A stretch of DNA of 64,000 bases. Origin: Spirodela intermedia. Its lineage: Eukaryota > Streptophyta > Magnoliopsida > Alismatales > Araceae. The notes under the pieces were generated by a model, which worked only from the letters and a program-made list of their open reading frames with translations, was not told where the DNA came from and searched no databases. Numbering within the stretch: the first letter of the stretch is position 1; each line of letters opens with the position of its first letter. The stretch covers positions 4,905,037 to 4,969,036 of the forward strand of contig LR746272.1 in the NCBI GenBank assembly GCA_902729315.2, given 5' to 3'. Shown piece after piece: positions 47,562-59,979 of the stretch. The position numbers and the translations under genes were made by a program.

Positions 47562-48989
47562 TCATGCCTGCAGACCATCCACAAAGGAGGAGGCGAAAGC
47601 ATCCATACACAACCGTGAGATGGACACCGACAGCTGCACGCTACCTTCTTCATCCCTTGCCGCTAACAGTGCCACCTCCCCGTTCCCGTTCATTGATACC
47701 ATCTCCACCCTCCTAGGGCCCCCCCAGCCAAAATCCGCATCGTACACCCGGAACCTCGGCGACCCCGACACATTCGCTAGTCTCTCGATCGGAAAACCCG
47801 TAAGAACCGACTTAGTTGTCCAGCGCTCAATGTCACTCAACGGTTCTCTAGTGGCCTCCTGGACCGCTCTCAGCACCGCTGCGCAGGCCGCCTTAATCCC
47901 CTCATCGTCACCGGCCAGCAGCTCCGACGCCTTGGCCACGGCCAAGCAGGGCTTGACGCAGTTGCCGAAGTAGCGGTCCTCGACGGGAGGGTCAAGGCGA
48001 CGGCGGCAGTCAGCTTCGAAAAGGAAGGGACAGATAAGGTCGTCCGGTGGAATGCCCTTCGCTCTGACGATGCTCAGCCAGATGTGGGCGGCCAGGGCGG
48101 CGAACGCCGAGGGCCGGTGAGTAGCGGTGCCTCGGTCCTTTAGGGAGGCGATGCTCTCCATCTTGACGATGAAGGTTCTCCGTGACAACTTACGCGGATC
48201 GTAGAATTTCATCAAAGAGTCGGATAACTGAAATCAGCCATGACGCATGTTTCAGCTATTTAGATATAGGTAAATGGATAGATAGAGAAAGAGACACGGT
48301 GACAGAGCCATTGAGCTTACACTTGGGAGGTTAGGAGCGACGGTCCTCACGATACTCCTGGCAATCTCTTCCGCTCGGGGGTGACTTATGACCGACCGGT
48401 CATGCAATGGCTGCGGGAGACTCGATGCCCCTCCGCCGGACGATATCCGGCACTCCGCCGCCCACGCATCAACGAACTGCCATATGGCCTTACCATCGGC
48501 GGCCATGTGGTGCATAGAGAACCCAATTACCACACCTCTCCCAGGAAAACCGGTGACCTGCACGGAGAACACCGGAGCCGGAAGCTGACTCGCCTCTAAG
48601 ACCGGCACAAGAGACAAGAACGCCTCCTCGTCGTAGTGCTGCATGTCCGTGAGCCGTTGGAAATCGATCCCCTCCGCCTCTGCCCAAAGGAAATCGACCC
48701 CGTCGCCTCCGTCGCCGGAGAAACTTATCATGAGGTCGCCGGTGCCGTCGACCGCGGTGAACTTCCCGGCGAGGGCATAATAACGAGAAAGCGTCCGGGA
48801 GAGGGACTCCCTGAGCTCTTCGACGAGGGAGGGGATCGGGCGGTCGGTGCTGAACAGCAGCACCCGTTGCAGGGGAGGGAAACGAATCCATTTGGCGTCG
48901 AAGAAGGAGAGCTTGACGGGTTCCGGACAGGGGCCTTCAAGTGGTGAGAGCGAGACACGGGTGACGTTCAAGACTCGAACTTCCCCCAT
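47562..48989 (-). CDS. BAHD acyltransferase, anthocyanin/flavonoid-glycoside type (right copy)
   Basis: Exons 48989-48321 and 48227-47562, a 93-base GT-AG intron at the same place, 444 residues. HMAAD (161-165), YFGNC (309-313) and DFGWG (388-392) are intact. Differences from the left copy are N85D, I116M, E208Q, T226-region T to A (IKAACAA), R to L two codons before AVQEAT, and the last residue E to A. None touches a catalytic motif. It is an intact duplicate; whether it is expressed, and how its role differs, cannot be told. Confidence 0.92.
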
Positions 48990-49965
48990 GGTTGTCGACA
49001 GCCACCGTCCTACCTCATCGAAGAAAGCGTATCAGTCCCGCCTTGGATTTGTAGACAACTGATACCCACCACGCGCGTGCCACCTGCCGCGGTCTTTTTC
49101 CTGTAGTGTGCCTCCACCACTCATGAAACCTACTCAAGCCCTTTTCTCCCGATTATGATTCCTATTCGCTAATGTGAGCACGTCACCAAAATTTTATCTG
49201 CATCTTGAAATTTTATTTCGCACAACTGTAGCGGCTACCAACGTCTGGTTTGGGCCCGGGGCTGGCAGAATCCAGCCCATATTTTCAGTTCCCTTCACGT
49301 GACCTGGCCTTTTGAAAGATAATAACGGGACAAACTTAGCCTCACCATCTGTAAAATGTTGAGAATCACCGGATTAAAGACAGTCTACTGTATGGAATTG
49401 TACTTCATTATATCTCAGGCATACCCAAAAAGGGTTGATTTAGAGCAGTACAATAACGATAGGCCCAGCTAGCTAAGCCAGCTTGATACTCTTGTTTATT
49501 TGTTTCCCACTAGGTCTTGGAACCCTTTACTAGAACACAAATTGAAGAACAAATCCTACATCATTTCTTTTAGAAGTCCATTTTCTAGAATGTGAGCTAA
49601 AGAAAGCATGAAACTTAAAATTTTAATATCACATTGAGTTAAATTAAATGCCATTAAAGTATGTGAATATTTTGATACAATGAGTCTTGTCAGTATGTTG
49701 TCATTAGCTTTTTTGTGCAACATCAATTTCTTGTAATTCCAAATGTGAAATGATTATAAAATAGTCTCAAGCAAGAAACCTGTTCCATTCAACAACAAGC
49801 CTTAATAGCTATTTGGGGATATCACAGTGCTTCATTTTTCCTATTTTCTTCTACAATTCTAAGCTAAGTTTTATTGTATCCTTATCTTCTTTATGACCTC
49901 AAGTATCGTATTGGGTACTTGCACAAAAAATAAAGAGAGAATTTGTGAGGTCTTTGTTGGCAAGT
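48990..49965 (-). promoter_or_regulatory. Upstream region of BAHD gene (right copy)
   Basis: Mirror of 17738-18712 with the G-box at 49296-49301, 312 bases before the ATG, and the GGCACGCGCGTGG segment. It is nearly identical to the left copy, so both genes probably have the same control up to the LTR boundary. Confidence 0.5.
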
Positions 49966-50854
49966 TGACGTGACTTAGTCGTTATAAATGGGTCGTTGAA
50001 TCATTTCCGACGGCTGTCACTTGGCGGAGTAGAAAAATGGCAACTTTGTGGCTCTCCGGCGGCTGTCACCCGACGGAGAAGAGCTAGATGGAGGTAAGGC
50101 GCATGTTAGGAAGCTTCATCCTCAGGTTTGCATAGCAAGAGGAGGCTCTTCATCACATCTGATACACTCTCAAGAGGTGGCGACTCATCTCCCAGCAGAT
50201 TATCCTCTTCCCGACAATGACTTATTTGTCGATTAATCGAAAATGCTTTACTCGATGGATTCACAATCCTTTTATCACGAATTATTCAGTAATTTTAGTA
50301 ACAATGCTCCGTGAATCACGTTGATGAGATTTTTGCCAATGATCTAATGATTTTGATTGCTTAATCCTTCACTAGCGATTTATAGGAAAGTCGTGATAAT
50401 TAGATAAAAAATATGAGTTTTGGCTCTAGAAGGATTCAAACCCGTGCCAATTGCCCACCTATTTCTAGGGAAGTTGTGATGTGGGTTTAGTCCCACATCA
50501 CTTGTGTGCTGAAGTTTTGGACGAATATATAATAATGTTTCATTTGAAAGCAAGTCCCTTTCTCGTGCATGTACGACCACTCCTTGCCCCATAGTTGGCT
50601 AGCCACTGGTGATGTGGAAGGGGACTGGCTGGCGGGTCCCCTCCATTTTTTTATATTTTTATTTCTTTTTTTTTTTCTTCATTTATCTCAAAAGTAAGAC
50701 TGTAAAAATCATATAAATTTGTATAAAAACATATAATTACCTAAATTTCATGTTAATCAATTGAAAATCACTTTTGACATTTTAACATAAATATAAATCT
50801 ATTTATCATGAGTTAAAGCTAAAACTATATTATTTACTAATTATTAACTCATGA
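49966..50854 (-). repeat. Old LTR with large deletion (right arm)
   Basis: Partner of 16209-17737. It has lost about 640 bases at 49984/49985 (TTAGTCGTT/ATAAATGGGTCG) and ends at the same truncated LTR start (TTAACTCATGA). The deletion came after the duplication. Confidence 0.85.
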
Positions 50855-51213
50855 AGGACGAGCTCGAGCTCACCCTTATCTTTCTTTGTATTTTCACGTG
50901 CCTTGTTGGACCTCACGTTTGTGTGTTAGCGGGCCCAATTCTATGTATGTGTTGTTGTTTGTGTCTCCCTTTCTTTAGGGTTTTATTGGGTCTCTCTTTT
51001 GAGGCCCAATTAAAACCCTAAGGGGGGGGACCTAGGCTTCTTTCTATTTTTGGGCTTCTTTTGGGGCTTATTTGGGTCTTCAATTGAGGCCCACTTAAGC
51101 ACCATATGAGGGCCCTTCTCTTTCTCTTTTTAGGGGAGCTTATTGGGTCTCTCTTTTAGAGGCCCAATAAGCCACTTTTGTAGCCTTTTTTGTGGCTTAT
51201 AAGCTTGAGGGCC
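50855..51213. repeat. 0.36 kb TGGGCC-rich block, right copy
   Basis: Inverse of 15852-16208. Here the inverted repeats are clearest: TTAGGGTTTTATTGGG...CCCAATTAAAACCCTAA (50985-51021) and GCTTATTGGG...CCCAATAAGC (51138-51172), with related loops. Confidence 0.6.
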
Positions 51214-52852
51214 TGATAAGTCTTCATTATCATGAGTTAATAATTAGTAAATAATATAGTTTTAGCCTTAACTCATGATAAATAGACTCATATTTGTGTT
51301 AAAGTATGGAAAGTGATTTTCAGTTGATTAATGTGAATTTTTGGGTAATTATGTGATCTTACACAAATTTATATGATTTTTACAGTCTTACTTTTGAGAT
51401 AAATGAAGAAAAAGAAATAAAAAATAAAAATAAGATAAAATGAGGGGGACCTGCCGACCAGCCAGGCCTGCAAGAAAATCGGAAGCTCAATTAGGGAGTA
51501 GCCGTGAGTAGAGGCTCGAGCAGCTTGGACTAATAGGGGCACATGTGTGCCACTCCCCTTCCACATCACTAGTGGCTAGTTGGCTGTGGGGCAACGAGTG
51601 GTCTTACATTTGAGAGAAGGGACTTGCCTAGGAATGAAACATTAATATATATTCGCCTAAAAAATCAGTGCACAACTGATGTAGGACTAAACCTGCATCA
51701 CCTTCCCTAGAAAGGGCAGGCAACCAGCATGGGTTTGAATCCTCCTAAAGTCAAAAATCATATATTATTATTTGATTATTGCAACTTTCTTACAGATTGC
51801 TGATGAAGGATTAAGCAACGAGAATCATTGGATCATCATCAAAAATCTTGTCAATGCGATTCGTAGAGCATTGTTACTAAAATTGTTGAATGATTCATGA
51901 TAAAAGGATCGCAGATCCATCGAGTAAATTATCTTCGATTGATCAACAAATAAGCCATCGTCAGGAAGAGGATAATTTATCGGGAGACAAGTCACCACCT
52001 CCTGAGAGCGTACTAGATGCGATGAAAAGTCTCCTCTTGCTGCGTGGACCTAAGGATGAAGCTCCCTGACACGCGCCCCACCTCCATCCAACTCCTCTTC
52101 GTCAAGTGGCAGCCGCCGGATAGCCACAAAGTCACCATTTTTCTACTTCGCCAGGTGACAACCGCCGAAGACGATTTGACGACCCATTTCATTGATCTCT
52201 AGACTTCACAAGGAGATCTAGAGATTGCTCACGTCATCTTTGTCCAAAGAGAGCCTTAAAGGCCGTGAATACTACATGACGATCCTCCCGAACGCTTAGG
52301 ATTCCAGTGCATCGCCGAGGCATCGCCGTCATGATGCTAGAACTCTATTTTCCTACTTTCAACTTACTTTACACTTCATTTAGTGATAATTTTTGTGATT
52401 TTAATTTACCAAAATATACTTTATTCAATTACAATTCTTCTGACTTTTATAGATCTTAATTTGATTAATTAAATTATCTGTAATCACTTATGTAAGAATC
52501 GTCAGGTAGAACTCTGTTTTTGCTTGATTCGCATTCGCTGAGCACTGATGTCATCCTGACATCTGCACCCTTATTTTCCTTTTTCATGAATTTTAAATAT
52601 ATTTTCTTTTTATTTCTTAGTATAAAATTCATAGAAAATCGTATTTAGTAAGAAAAATTCTGAATAATTACCAAATATTATGCTACATCCTTGTGATTGA
52701 CTTGGAAAATTACTATTATTTTTGAAAAGTTTTATTGAATTATAATTGATATATTTGTTTAGAAATACTTCTAAATATTTAAAAAATCATATTTTTTAGT
52801 TTTATAAATTTTAAATTTACATGAATTACTATACAATGACTGAGTCACGTCA
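51214..52852 (+). repeat. 5' LTR of the decayed gag-only element
   Basis: 1639 bases, single copy of the 144-base unit. It shares diagnostic changes with the LTR of element 1 (for example ATGATTTTTTA and CATAATAT variants), supporting a common origin by duplication. Confidence 0.88.
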
Positions 52853-52857
52853 AATTT

Positions 52858-52875
52858 TGGTGCCATTGCCGGGGA
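52858..52875 (+). promoter_or_regulatory. tRNA-Asp primer binding site
   Basis: TGGTGCCATTGCCGGGGA, two changes from the intact site, five bases after the LTR. The following leader (52876-53074) is nearly the same as that of element 1, with CCAAATTAGTTTTTTAGAAA in both. Confidence 0.85.
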
Positions 52876-53074
52876 TGTATTGCATAACATTTAGTATTTT
52901 TCTATTTTTCTTTTAGAGTACACAAAATAAAATAAAACTAACTCTTATTTTATTTTTATTTTTTACCAAATTAGTTTTTTAGAAAAAGAGAACAAAAAGA
53001 AGCAAGCAAGGAATGGAGCATATTGAAGGAGGGTAAGAATTACTAATTTTTTTCCTCAATTTTATTGATTTTTT

Positions 53075-55610
53075 ATGCATGGTAGAAGATCCTTGCATCC
53101 AAGGCTAGAAAATCCTTTCATTATTTCATTCAAAAATAAAAATCCGAAAGAAAATTTAATTTTGATGGATCCTGAAGGAAGTACAGGTCAAACGGAGAAC
53201 AATCCTATGGCCATGAAAAATCATTTTATCCTTAATTCATTTCAAAGAGCATCTAATATTAGAGTCCCATTAGCACCCACTATTAAATTCGAAATAAATC
53301 CAGGAATTTTTCAACTACTCCCTAATTTTCATGGATTGCTTTTAGAGGAACCTCATCAACACTTAGAAAAATTTCATGTGGTCTGTGATTTAGTTAATCT
53401 CTCTCAAGTTACACCGAAAATTATTAAGATGAAATTATTCCCTCATACACTTAGGGACAAAGCTAGTCATTGGCTATCCACATTAGATAGAGAATTAACT
53501 AGCTGGAAAGATATAGAACAAGCCTTTCTTCAAAAAATTTATCCCTTAGGAAAAACTCAAAATATGAGAAAACATATATGGAGTTTTCTCAAAGACTAGG
53601 AGAAACTTTACATGAGACATGGGAAACATTCAAAGATTTACTTAGAAAGTGTCCTCATCATGCTATACCCAAGTGGCAGCTCAATAAATTTTTTTATGAT
53701 GAATTATTAGAACAACATAGAAATATGGTTGATTCTATATGTAGAAGAGCTTTTATAGAGAAAACTCTTGATGAGATTTATAGTCTTTATCAGAATTTAA
53801 GTGAAAATTCTAGAGATCAAGTCTCTTTTGAATCATATGACAAGGATAAAAAGAGAGAAATTTATGAATTACATCATGATGATGATTCTAAATTTAGAAA
53901 TAAGGTTAATTAGATTAATCAAAGATTAGAAAAACTTGATTTACTTATTGACAGTATTAGAAAGCCTCTTAACCCTCAATTTAATTCAAATAGTACATGT
54001 CCTATTTATGGTGAAAATGATCATTTCTAAATTCAATATCATCTTAGGCAAGAACAAGTGTAGGTACCCCACGATTTTAGTAAAAATAGGAAATATTTTT
54101 CTAATTCTAATAATCCTAATTGGGGGAATAATTTTTCGTAGAGAAACCCAAATAATATTCAAAATTCAGAAACACTTAGATCTAATTTAAACTCTGCATT
54201 TTGTCCAAAATAAGAAAATAGATTTCAGAAAAATCAGCCCTCTCAAACCCAACTTGATACTATAGAAATGATACAACAAATGAGCCAAATGATGTAATAA
54301 ACTATGAGCCAAAGAATGCAACAAGCTATGAGCCAAATGATGCAACAAACTATGATCACATGATGTTGTACTAAAAACAAATTATAGAGACTTTTGAGAA
54401 TAGGAGAGAAGAGGGACAGCCACCTAGTTAGCCTATAAAAAATTCAGAAAACTATCTAACAGTAGGATTTCAACAAGGAGAGTCTAGCTAGATAAAATTA
54501 GAAAAAAACCCACGAAATGAAAATGTTAGGACAATAAATATATTGAGTGAGAATATTTTACTTGATTATTATTTCTAATTATTAGAAGAAATCAATGATC
54601 CATTAGAAGTAAATGAGAATATTAAGACCGAAAATATAGTAGCAGAAAATTTAAATAAAATCATTTATTGCTCACAATTGATAAATGAATATAGTGAGGA
54701 TGATGAGGAGAAAGAGCCCTTAGATGAAGAAATAGCAGTTGATCATGGAAGAATCATCCAAATTTTAGTAGAAGGGAGTAAGGACAGAAATGAAGAAAAA
54801 CATAGTTCAGGTGAAGAAAAATCAATTGATTTGGGAGATGTAGGAGATGAAATTAATAAATATAATCATAATTTTGCACCATGGATGTTGATAGTCAAGA
54901 TGATGATATATATCATATACTGAAATTAAAAGATAGCTCTTGGGAAGATGAAGAATTTGATGAGTTGAGAAACAAAAAGCTAGAAAAAGAGTTGATTCAA
55001 CTAATGGGGAGAAACGAAAATAATGAATATGAATATAGAGATAATTTTAGAGGAGAAAATTTGAATTTTACTGAATTCATTAGATCTGATATTAAAGAAG
55101 ACAATCCTTCCATCCTTCGAAACCCACAGCCCATTAGAATTATTTCTAAGCTTGAAATATTTCACTCCTCGTAAATTGAATAAATATGTATAGAAGATAA
55201 AATGGAAGAGGGGAAGATTATGTAGATAAAGAACACATTAAGAAATGGGTGAGTGGAAGAATTAGAGATATCAATTTAGATGAAAAAATTCTAGATTGGG
55301 CAAGAGTTAATTTAAAAATTATATGGCCTAATCACATTTTATAGTTTATTAATAGAAAGTATTTATTAATGAAGGAGATACTTACAAAACAACATAGAAA
55401 TAATGAAAGATTCTTTTTAAAATGGAAATATTATTTTTGAGAAAATTTTATTAATTTCCACTTTTTTTTGTTGAAAGTATGTCAAGGTATATATATGAAG
55501 TATATGAATTTATGCTAAATCTAAAAAGGAATATCATGAAACTTACCTTGGGATACAAATATATTTTGATGGCCATAGATCATCTTATATGATCTAAGAG
55601 CTGTCCAACT
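53075..55610 (+). pseudogene. Gag plus novel tail of the decayed gag-only element
   Basis: It starts MHGRRSLHPRLENPF at 53075. The capsid part is open to 53599, then a frameshift leads to 53578-53913. Further stops follow through the Met/Gln-rich part. The tail is recognisable at 54678-54923 (EYSEDDEEKEPLDEE) and 54881-55174 (SSWEDEEFDELRNKKLEKEL), and the aromatic end is at about 55250-55580. The pseudo-knuckle reads CPIYGENDH before a stop. It shows that the tail is a stable part of this sublineage. Confidence 0.85.
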
Positions 55611-57175
55611 GAAGACATTAAATTCAGCGTTGTATGGGAGGCAACCCATGATTTTTATTTTATTTTGTTTGATTTTTTTTAAGCTCTATTTTTCTTAGAA
55701 TTTCACAATACTTATTTTTGTATTTGTTTTTTTCAAAAAGTGCAAGAGGAGGAGTGTAAGATAAAGTGAAAAATTAAAAATGAGGTTGAAGTGATATCTT
55801 TCTGAGCTTTATCATCTATGAAAATATTTTTAATGCTTAACTTTTCACATATGCATGCTTCATGTAAAAATTATATTTTCTGCATATTATGTTTTGATTT
55901 TTCTGTGTCATTGAGGACAATGTCATTTTTAAGTTGGGGGGTGAAGTATTCATTATTAATTTATACTGTAGGACGATTAAGAACATGTGTTTGCATTTTA
56001 TTCAACTTAGAACAACAACTGAAAAAATAAAAATAAAATAAAATTCAGAAAGACTACAACATCTATTTTTTGGTTTTATGTTAGGAACAACAGACTATCA
56101 AAAATAGTAGACAAAAAAACAGCCAGAAATTTGAAATTCTACAGACCCTTTTCTTACATTTCAATCCCCTAGATATATATTACTGAAATTCAAAATTACA
56201 ACTATAAAGAGGATAGTTTTGATTTATTTTTGACAAATTTATTGTTACTAAAAATAGAATTGAAAATAGAAAACAAAACTGTCAGAACTATCTAATTTAC
56301 AAATTTCTTACATCATATTGCATGCATGAAAAATGAAATCAATTAGATTGATTGATACAAAAAGATACTTGGAAGATTATTATTGAGTTAAAAGAATGAT
56401 CTAGTAGCATGAAATGTTGGAATACTCCTTGGATACATAATAGATAATATGGATTTGATTTTACAGATTTTCACTTCATGATCTTGATGGATAGTATTTA
56501 CTTGATGTGAAAATTTGATTGATCATTTGAGTTTAATGGAGATTTTTACACCATGATCTATAGGACTTGTGAGAAGAAATCATTTATTTCAAAAAAAAAA
56601 AGAGTAATGTGAAAAATCTAGAAATGAAGAGTACACATGGAGGGTGTGAGACATCATTCTCATTGTCGGAAATCGTGTATAGAAAAACACTTGCTGTAAA
56701 ATAAGTAGATAAAATGAAATCCCTGAAAATGAACAGTACACATGGAGGGTGTGAGACATCATTCTTATTGTTGAAATTTATCTACAAAAAAAGTTACTTA
56801 TGCACTATATATATAAAAAAAAAGAAGGAAGAAATATAGTGCAAACTTCAAAAGTCAAGTCATAGAAAAAGGGAAATATTATTCTTGGAAGAGTATTGAT
56901 AATTGGAACATCTTGTGAATGTATCTATGAGTGAACAAGTGATAAAGATGTGAATAGAAGAAGTGAAGTCTAGATTGTTATTCCAAGGAGTGTTTAAATA
57001 TTTAAGTGCTTGACATCATTCTTAATACTTGATATAAAAATTCAAACTGTCTAAAGGTACATCATTTCTAATTGTATTTTTTTTTCTGTATTGAAATATG
57101 ATGTTTGAGATTTGTAAAATTTTATTTTTGTAATTCCATTGCTAAGTGACTAGCAATGATTTAAGTTGGGAGGTG
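55611..57175 (+). other. 3' non-coding region and polypurine tract
   Basis: An internal purine tract TTTTTAAGTTGGGGGGTGAA at 55926-55945 after CATTGAGGACAATG, duplicated GGAGGGTGTGAGACATCATT units near 56639 and 56742, and the LTR-adjacent tract TTTAAGTTGGGAGGTG at 57160-57175. No gene is visible. Confidence 0.7.
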
Positions 57176-57609
57176 TGATAAGTCTTCATTATCGAGTTAA
57201 TAATTAGTAAATAATATACTTTTAGCCTTAACTCATGATAAATAGACTTATATTTGTGTTAAAGTGTGAAAAATGGTTTTCAATTGATTAATATAAATTT
57301 TTAGGTAATTATGTGATTTTATATGAAATTATATGATTTTTACAATCTTACTTTTGAGATAAATAAAAAAAAGAAATAAAAAAAAAATAAGACAAAACAA
57401 GGGGGATCTGCCAGCCAGCTGGGCCCGCAAGCGGGTCGGAAGCTCAGTCAAGGAGTACCTATGAGTAGGGGCTCGAGTGGCTTAGACTAATAGGGACATG
57501 TGCCGCCACTCCCCTTTCACGTCACCAATGGTCAACCAACTGTGGGGCAAGGAGTGGTCATACACACAAGAGAAGGGACTTGCTAACAAATATAATATTA
57601 GTATATATT
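57176..57609 (+). repeat. 3' LTR of the decayed gag-only element (truncated)
   Basis: TGATAAGTC start through the GC-rich block to TAGTATATATT, then another LTR. It shares AGACTAATAGGG with the 5' LTR. Confidence 0.8.
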
Positions 57610-58339
57610 TGATGTGACTCAATCATTGTATAGTAAATCACGCAAATTTAAAATTTATAAAACTAGAAAATACGAATTTTTGGATATTTAGAAGTATTTT
57701 TAAACAAATATATCAATTATAATTTAATTAAACTTACAAAAAATAGTAGTAATTTTCCAGTTTGATCACGGGGATGTCATATAATATCTGGTAATTATTT
57801 AGAATTTTTCTCAATGAATACGATTTTCTAAGAATTTATACTAAGGAAATATATTTAAAATTCATAAAAAAGGGAAATAAGGGTGCGGATGTCAAGATAA
57901 CATCAGTGCCTGGCGAATGGAAATTGGGCAGAAATAGAGTTCTGCTTGACGATTATTTACGTAAGTGATTACAGATGATTTAACTAATGAAACTAATGTC
58001 TATAAAAGTCAGAAGAATCATAATTGAACAAAGTATATTTTGGTAAATTAAAATCACAAAAATTATCACTAAATGAAGTGTAAAGTAAGTTGAAAGTAGG
58101 AAAATAGGGTTCTAACGTTGCGACGGCGATGCGTCGACGATGCACTAAAATCCTAAGCGTTCGGAAGGATTGTCATGTAGTGTCCACAGCCTTGAAGGCT
58201 CCTCTTGGACAAAGACGACGTGGGCAATTTCTAAATCTTCTCGGGAAGTCTAGAGATTAATGAAATGAGTCATCGAGTCATCTCCAGCGGTTGTCACCCA
58301 GCGGAGCGGAAAAACGATGACTTTGTGGCTCTCTGCCAG
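57610..58339 (-). repeat. LTR fragment, split by element 4
   Basis: It begins TGATGTGACTCAATC at 57610 and runs to CTCTCTGCCAG, where the LTR of element 4 starts. It is the outer part of a minus-strand LTR whose remainder should lie beyond the right edge. The candidate target duplication ATATT is on its left. Confidence 0.8.
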
Positions 58340-59979
58340 TGACGTGACTTAGTCGTTGTATATTAAATCATGCAAATATAAAATTTATAAAACTAGAAAA
58401 TATGAATTTTCAGATATTTAGAAGTATTTCTAAATAAATATATCAATTATAATTCAATAAAAATTCCAAAAATAGCGATAATTTTCCAGGTCTATCACAA
58501 GGATGTAATATAATATCTGGTAATTATTCAGAAATTTTTTCAATGAATACGATTTTCTTACGAATTTAATACTAGGAAATAAAAAGGAAATATATTTAAA
58601 ATTTACGAAAAAAAAGGAAATAAGGGTGCGGACGTCAGGATGATGTCAACGCCCAGCGAACGCGAATCAGGCAGAAACAGAGCTCTGCCTAGCGATTCTT
58701 ACATAAGTGATTATAGACAACTTAATTAATCAAATTAAAATCTATAAAAGCTGAAAGAATCGTAATTGAACGAAGTATAGTTTGGTAAATTAAAATCACA
58801 TAGAGTATCACTAAATGAAGTGTAAATTAAATTGAAAGCAGGAAAACAGAGTTCTGGCATCGCGACGGCAATGCGTTGGCGATGCATCGGAATCCTAAGC
58901 GTTCGGGAGGATCGTCGTGTAGTGTCCACGGCCTCGAAGGCTCTCCTTGGACAAAGACGTTGTGGGCAATCTCTAGATCTTCTCGCGAAGTCTAGAGATC
59001 AATGAAGTGGGTCGTCAAATCGTTTCCGACGGCTATCACCCGGCGGAGCGGAAAAACGGTGACTTTACGGCTCTCCGACAGTTGTCACCCGACGGAGAGG
59101 AGCTAGATGGAGGTGGGATGCGTGTCAGGGAGCTTCATCCTCAAGTTCGCGCAGCAAGAGGAGGCTTTTCATCGCATCTGGTATGCTCTCAGGAGGTGGC
59201 GACTAGTCTCCCAGCAGATTGTCCTCTTCTCGATGACGGCTTGTTCGTCGATCAATCAGAGATGATTTACTCGATAGATTCGTGATCCTTTTATCGTGAA
59301 TCGTTCAGCAATTTTAGTAGCAATGCTCCGCGAATCGCATTGACGAGATTTTCGCTGATGATCCAGCGATTCTCGTTGCTTAATCCTTCACTGGCGATCT
59401 GCAGGAAAGTTGTAATAATCAAATAAAAATATATGAATTTTGACTCTAGGAGGATTCGAACTCGCGCCAGTTGCCTGCCTCTTTTGAGGAAGGTGTGACG
59501 GGGGTTTAGTCCCACATTAGTTGTATGCCGATTTTTTGGGCGAATATATAGTAATGTTAGCTTTGTAAGCAAAGTCTCTTCTCTCACATGTACGACCACT
59601 CCTTGCCCCACAGCCGGCTGGCCACCAGTGACATGGAAGGGGAGTGGCGTACGCGTGCCCTGTTGGTCCCCAAGCCAAGCCGCTCGAGCCCCTGCTCGCA
59701 GCTTACTCCCTAACTACGCTTCCGACCTACTTGCGGGCCCGGCTGGCTGGCGGGTCCCCTCATTTTTGTAATATTTTTATTTTTATTTCTTGTTCTTCAT
59801 TTATCTCAAAAGTAAGACTATAAAAATCATATAAAATCACATAATTACCCAAAATTTCACATTAATTAATTGAAAACCAAAAATCATTCTTTAACACAAA
59901 TATAAGTCTATTTCTCTTGAGTTAAGGCTAAAACTATATTATTTACTAATTATTAACTCATGATAATGAAGACTTATCA
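58340..59979 (-). repeat. 3' LTR of element 4
   Basis: 1640 bases, TGACGTGACTTAG...GACTTATCA, single copy of the 144-base unit. The USE has decayed to TCCCACATTA, with the 24-base gap to ATATATAG kept. Confidence 0.9.

Larger units (their letters stand above)
47045..51213 (-). repeat. Right arm of inverted segmental duplication
   Basis: Inverse copy of 15852-20667, including part of the copia-like LTR, the BAHD gene with its upstream region, the old LTR (shortened) and the TGGGCC-rich block. Shared retrotransposon junctions at both ends show that those insertions came before the duplication. Confidence 0.9.
51214..57609 (+). mobile_element. Gag-only Athila-type element, decayed, plus strand
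   Basis: 5' LTR 51214-52852, primer site, broken gag with the same novel tail as 10763-13282, 3' non-coding region, polypurine tract, and the first 434 bases of a 3' LTR cut off by another LTR at 57610. It has no pol. Its 5' junction (GGGCC/TGATAAG) is the same as that of element 1 on the opposite arm. Confidence 0.87.
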
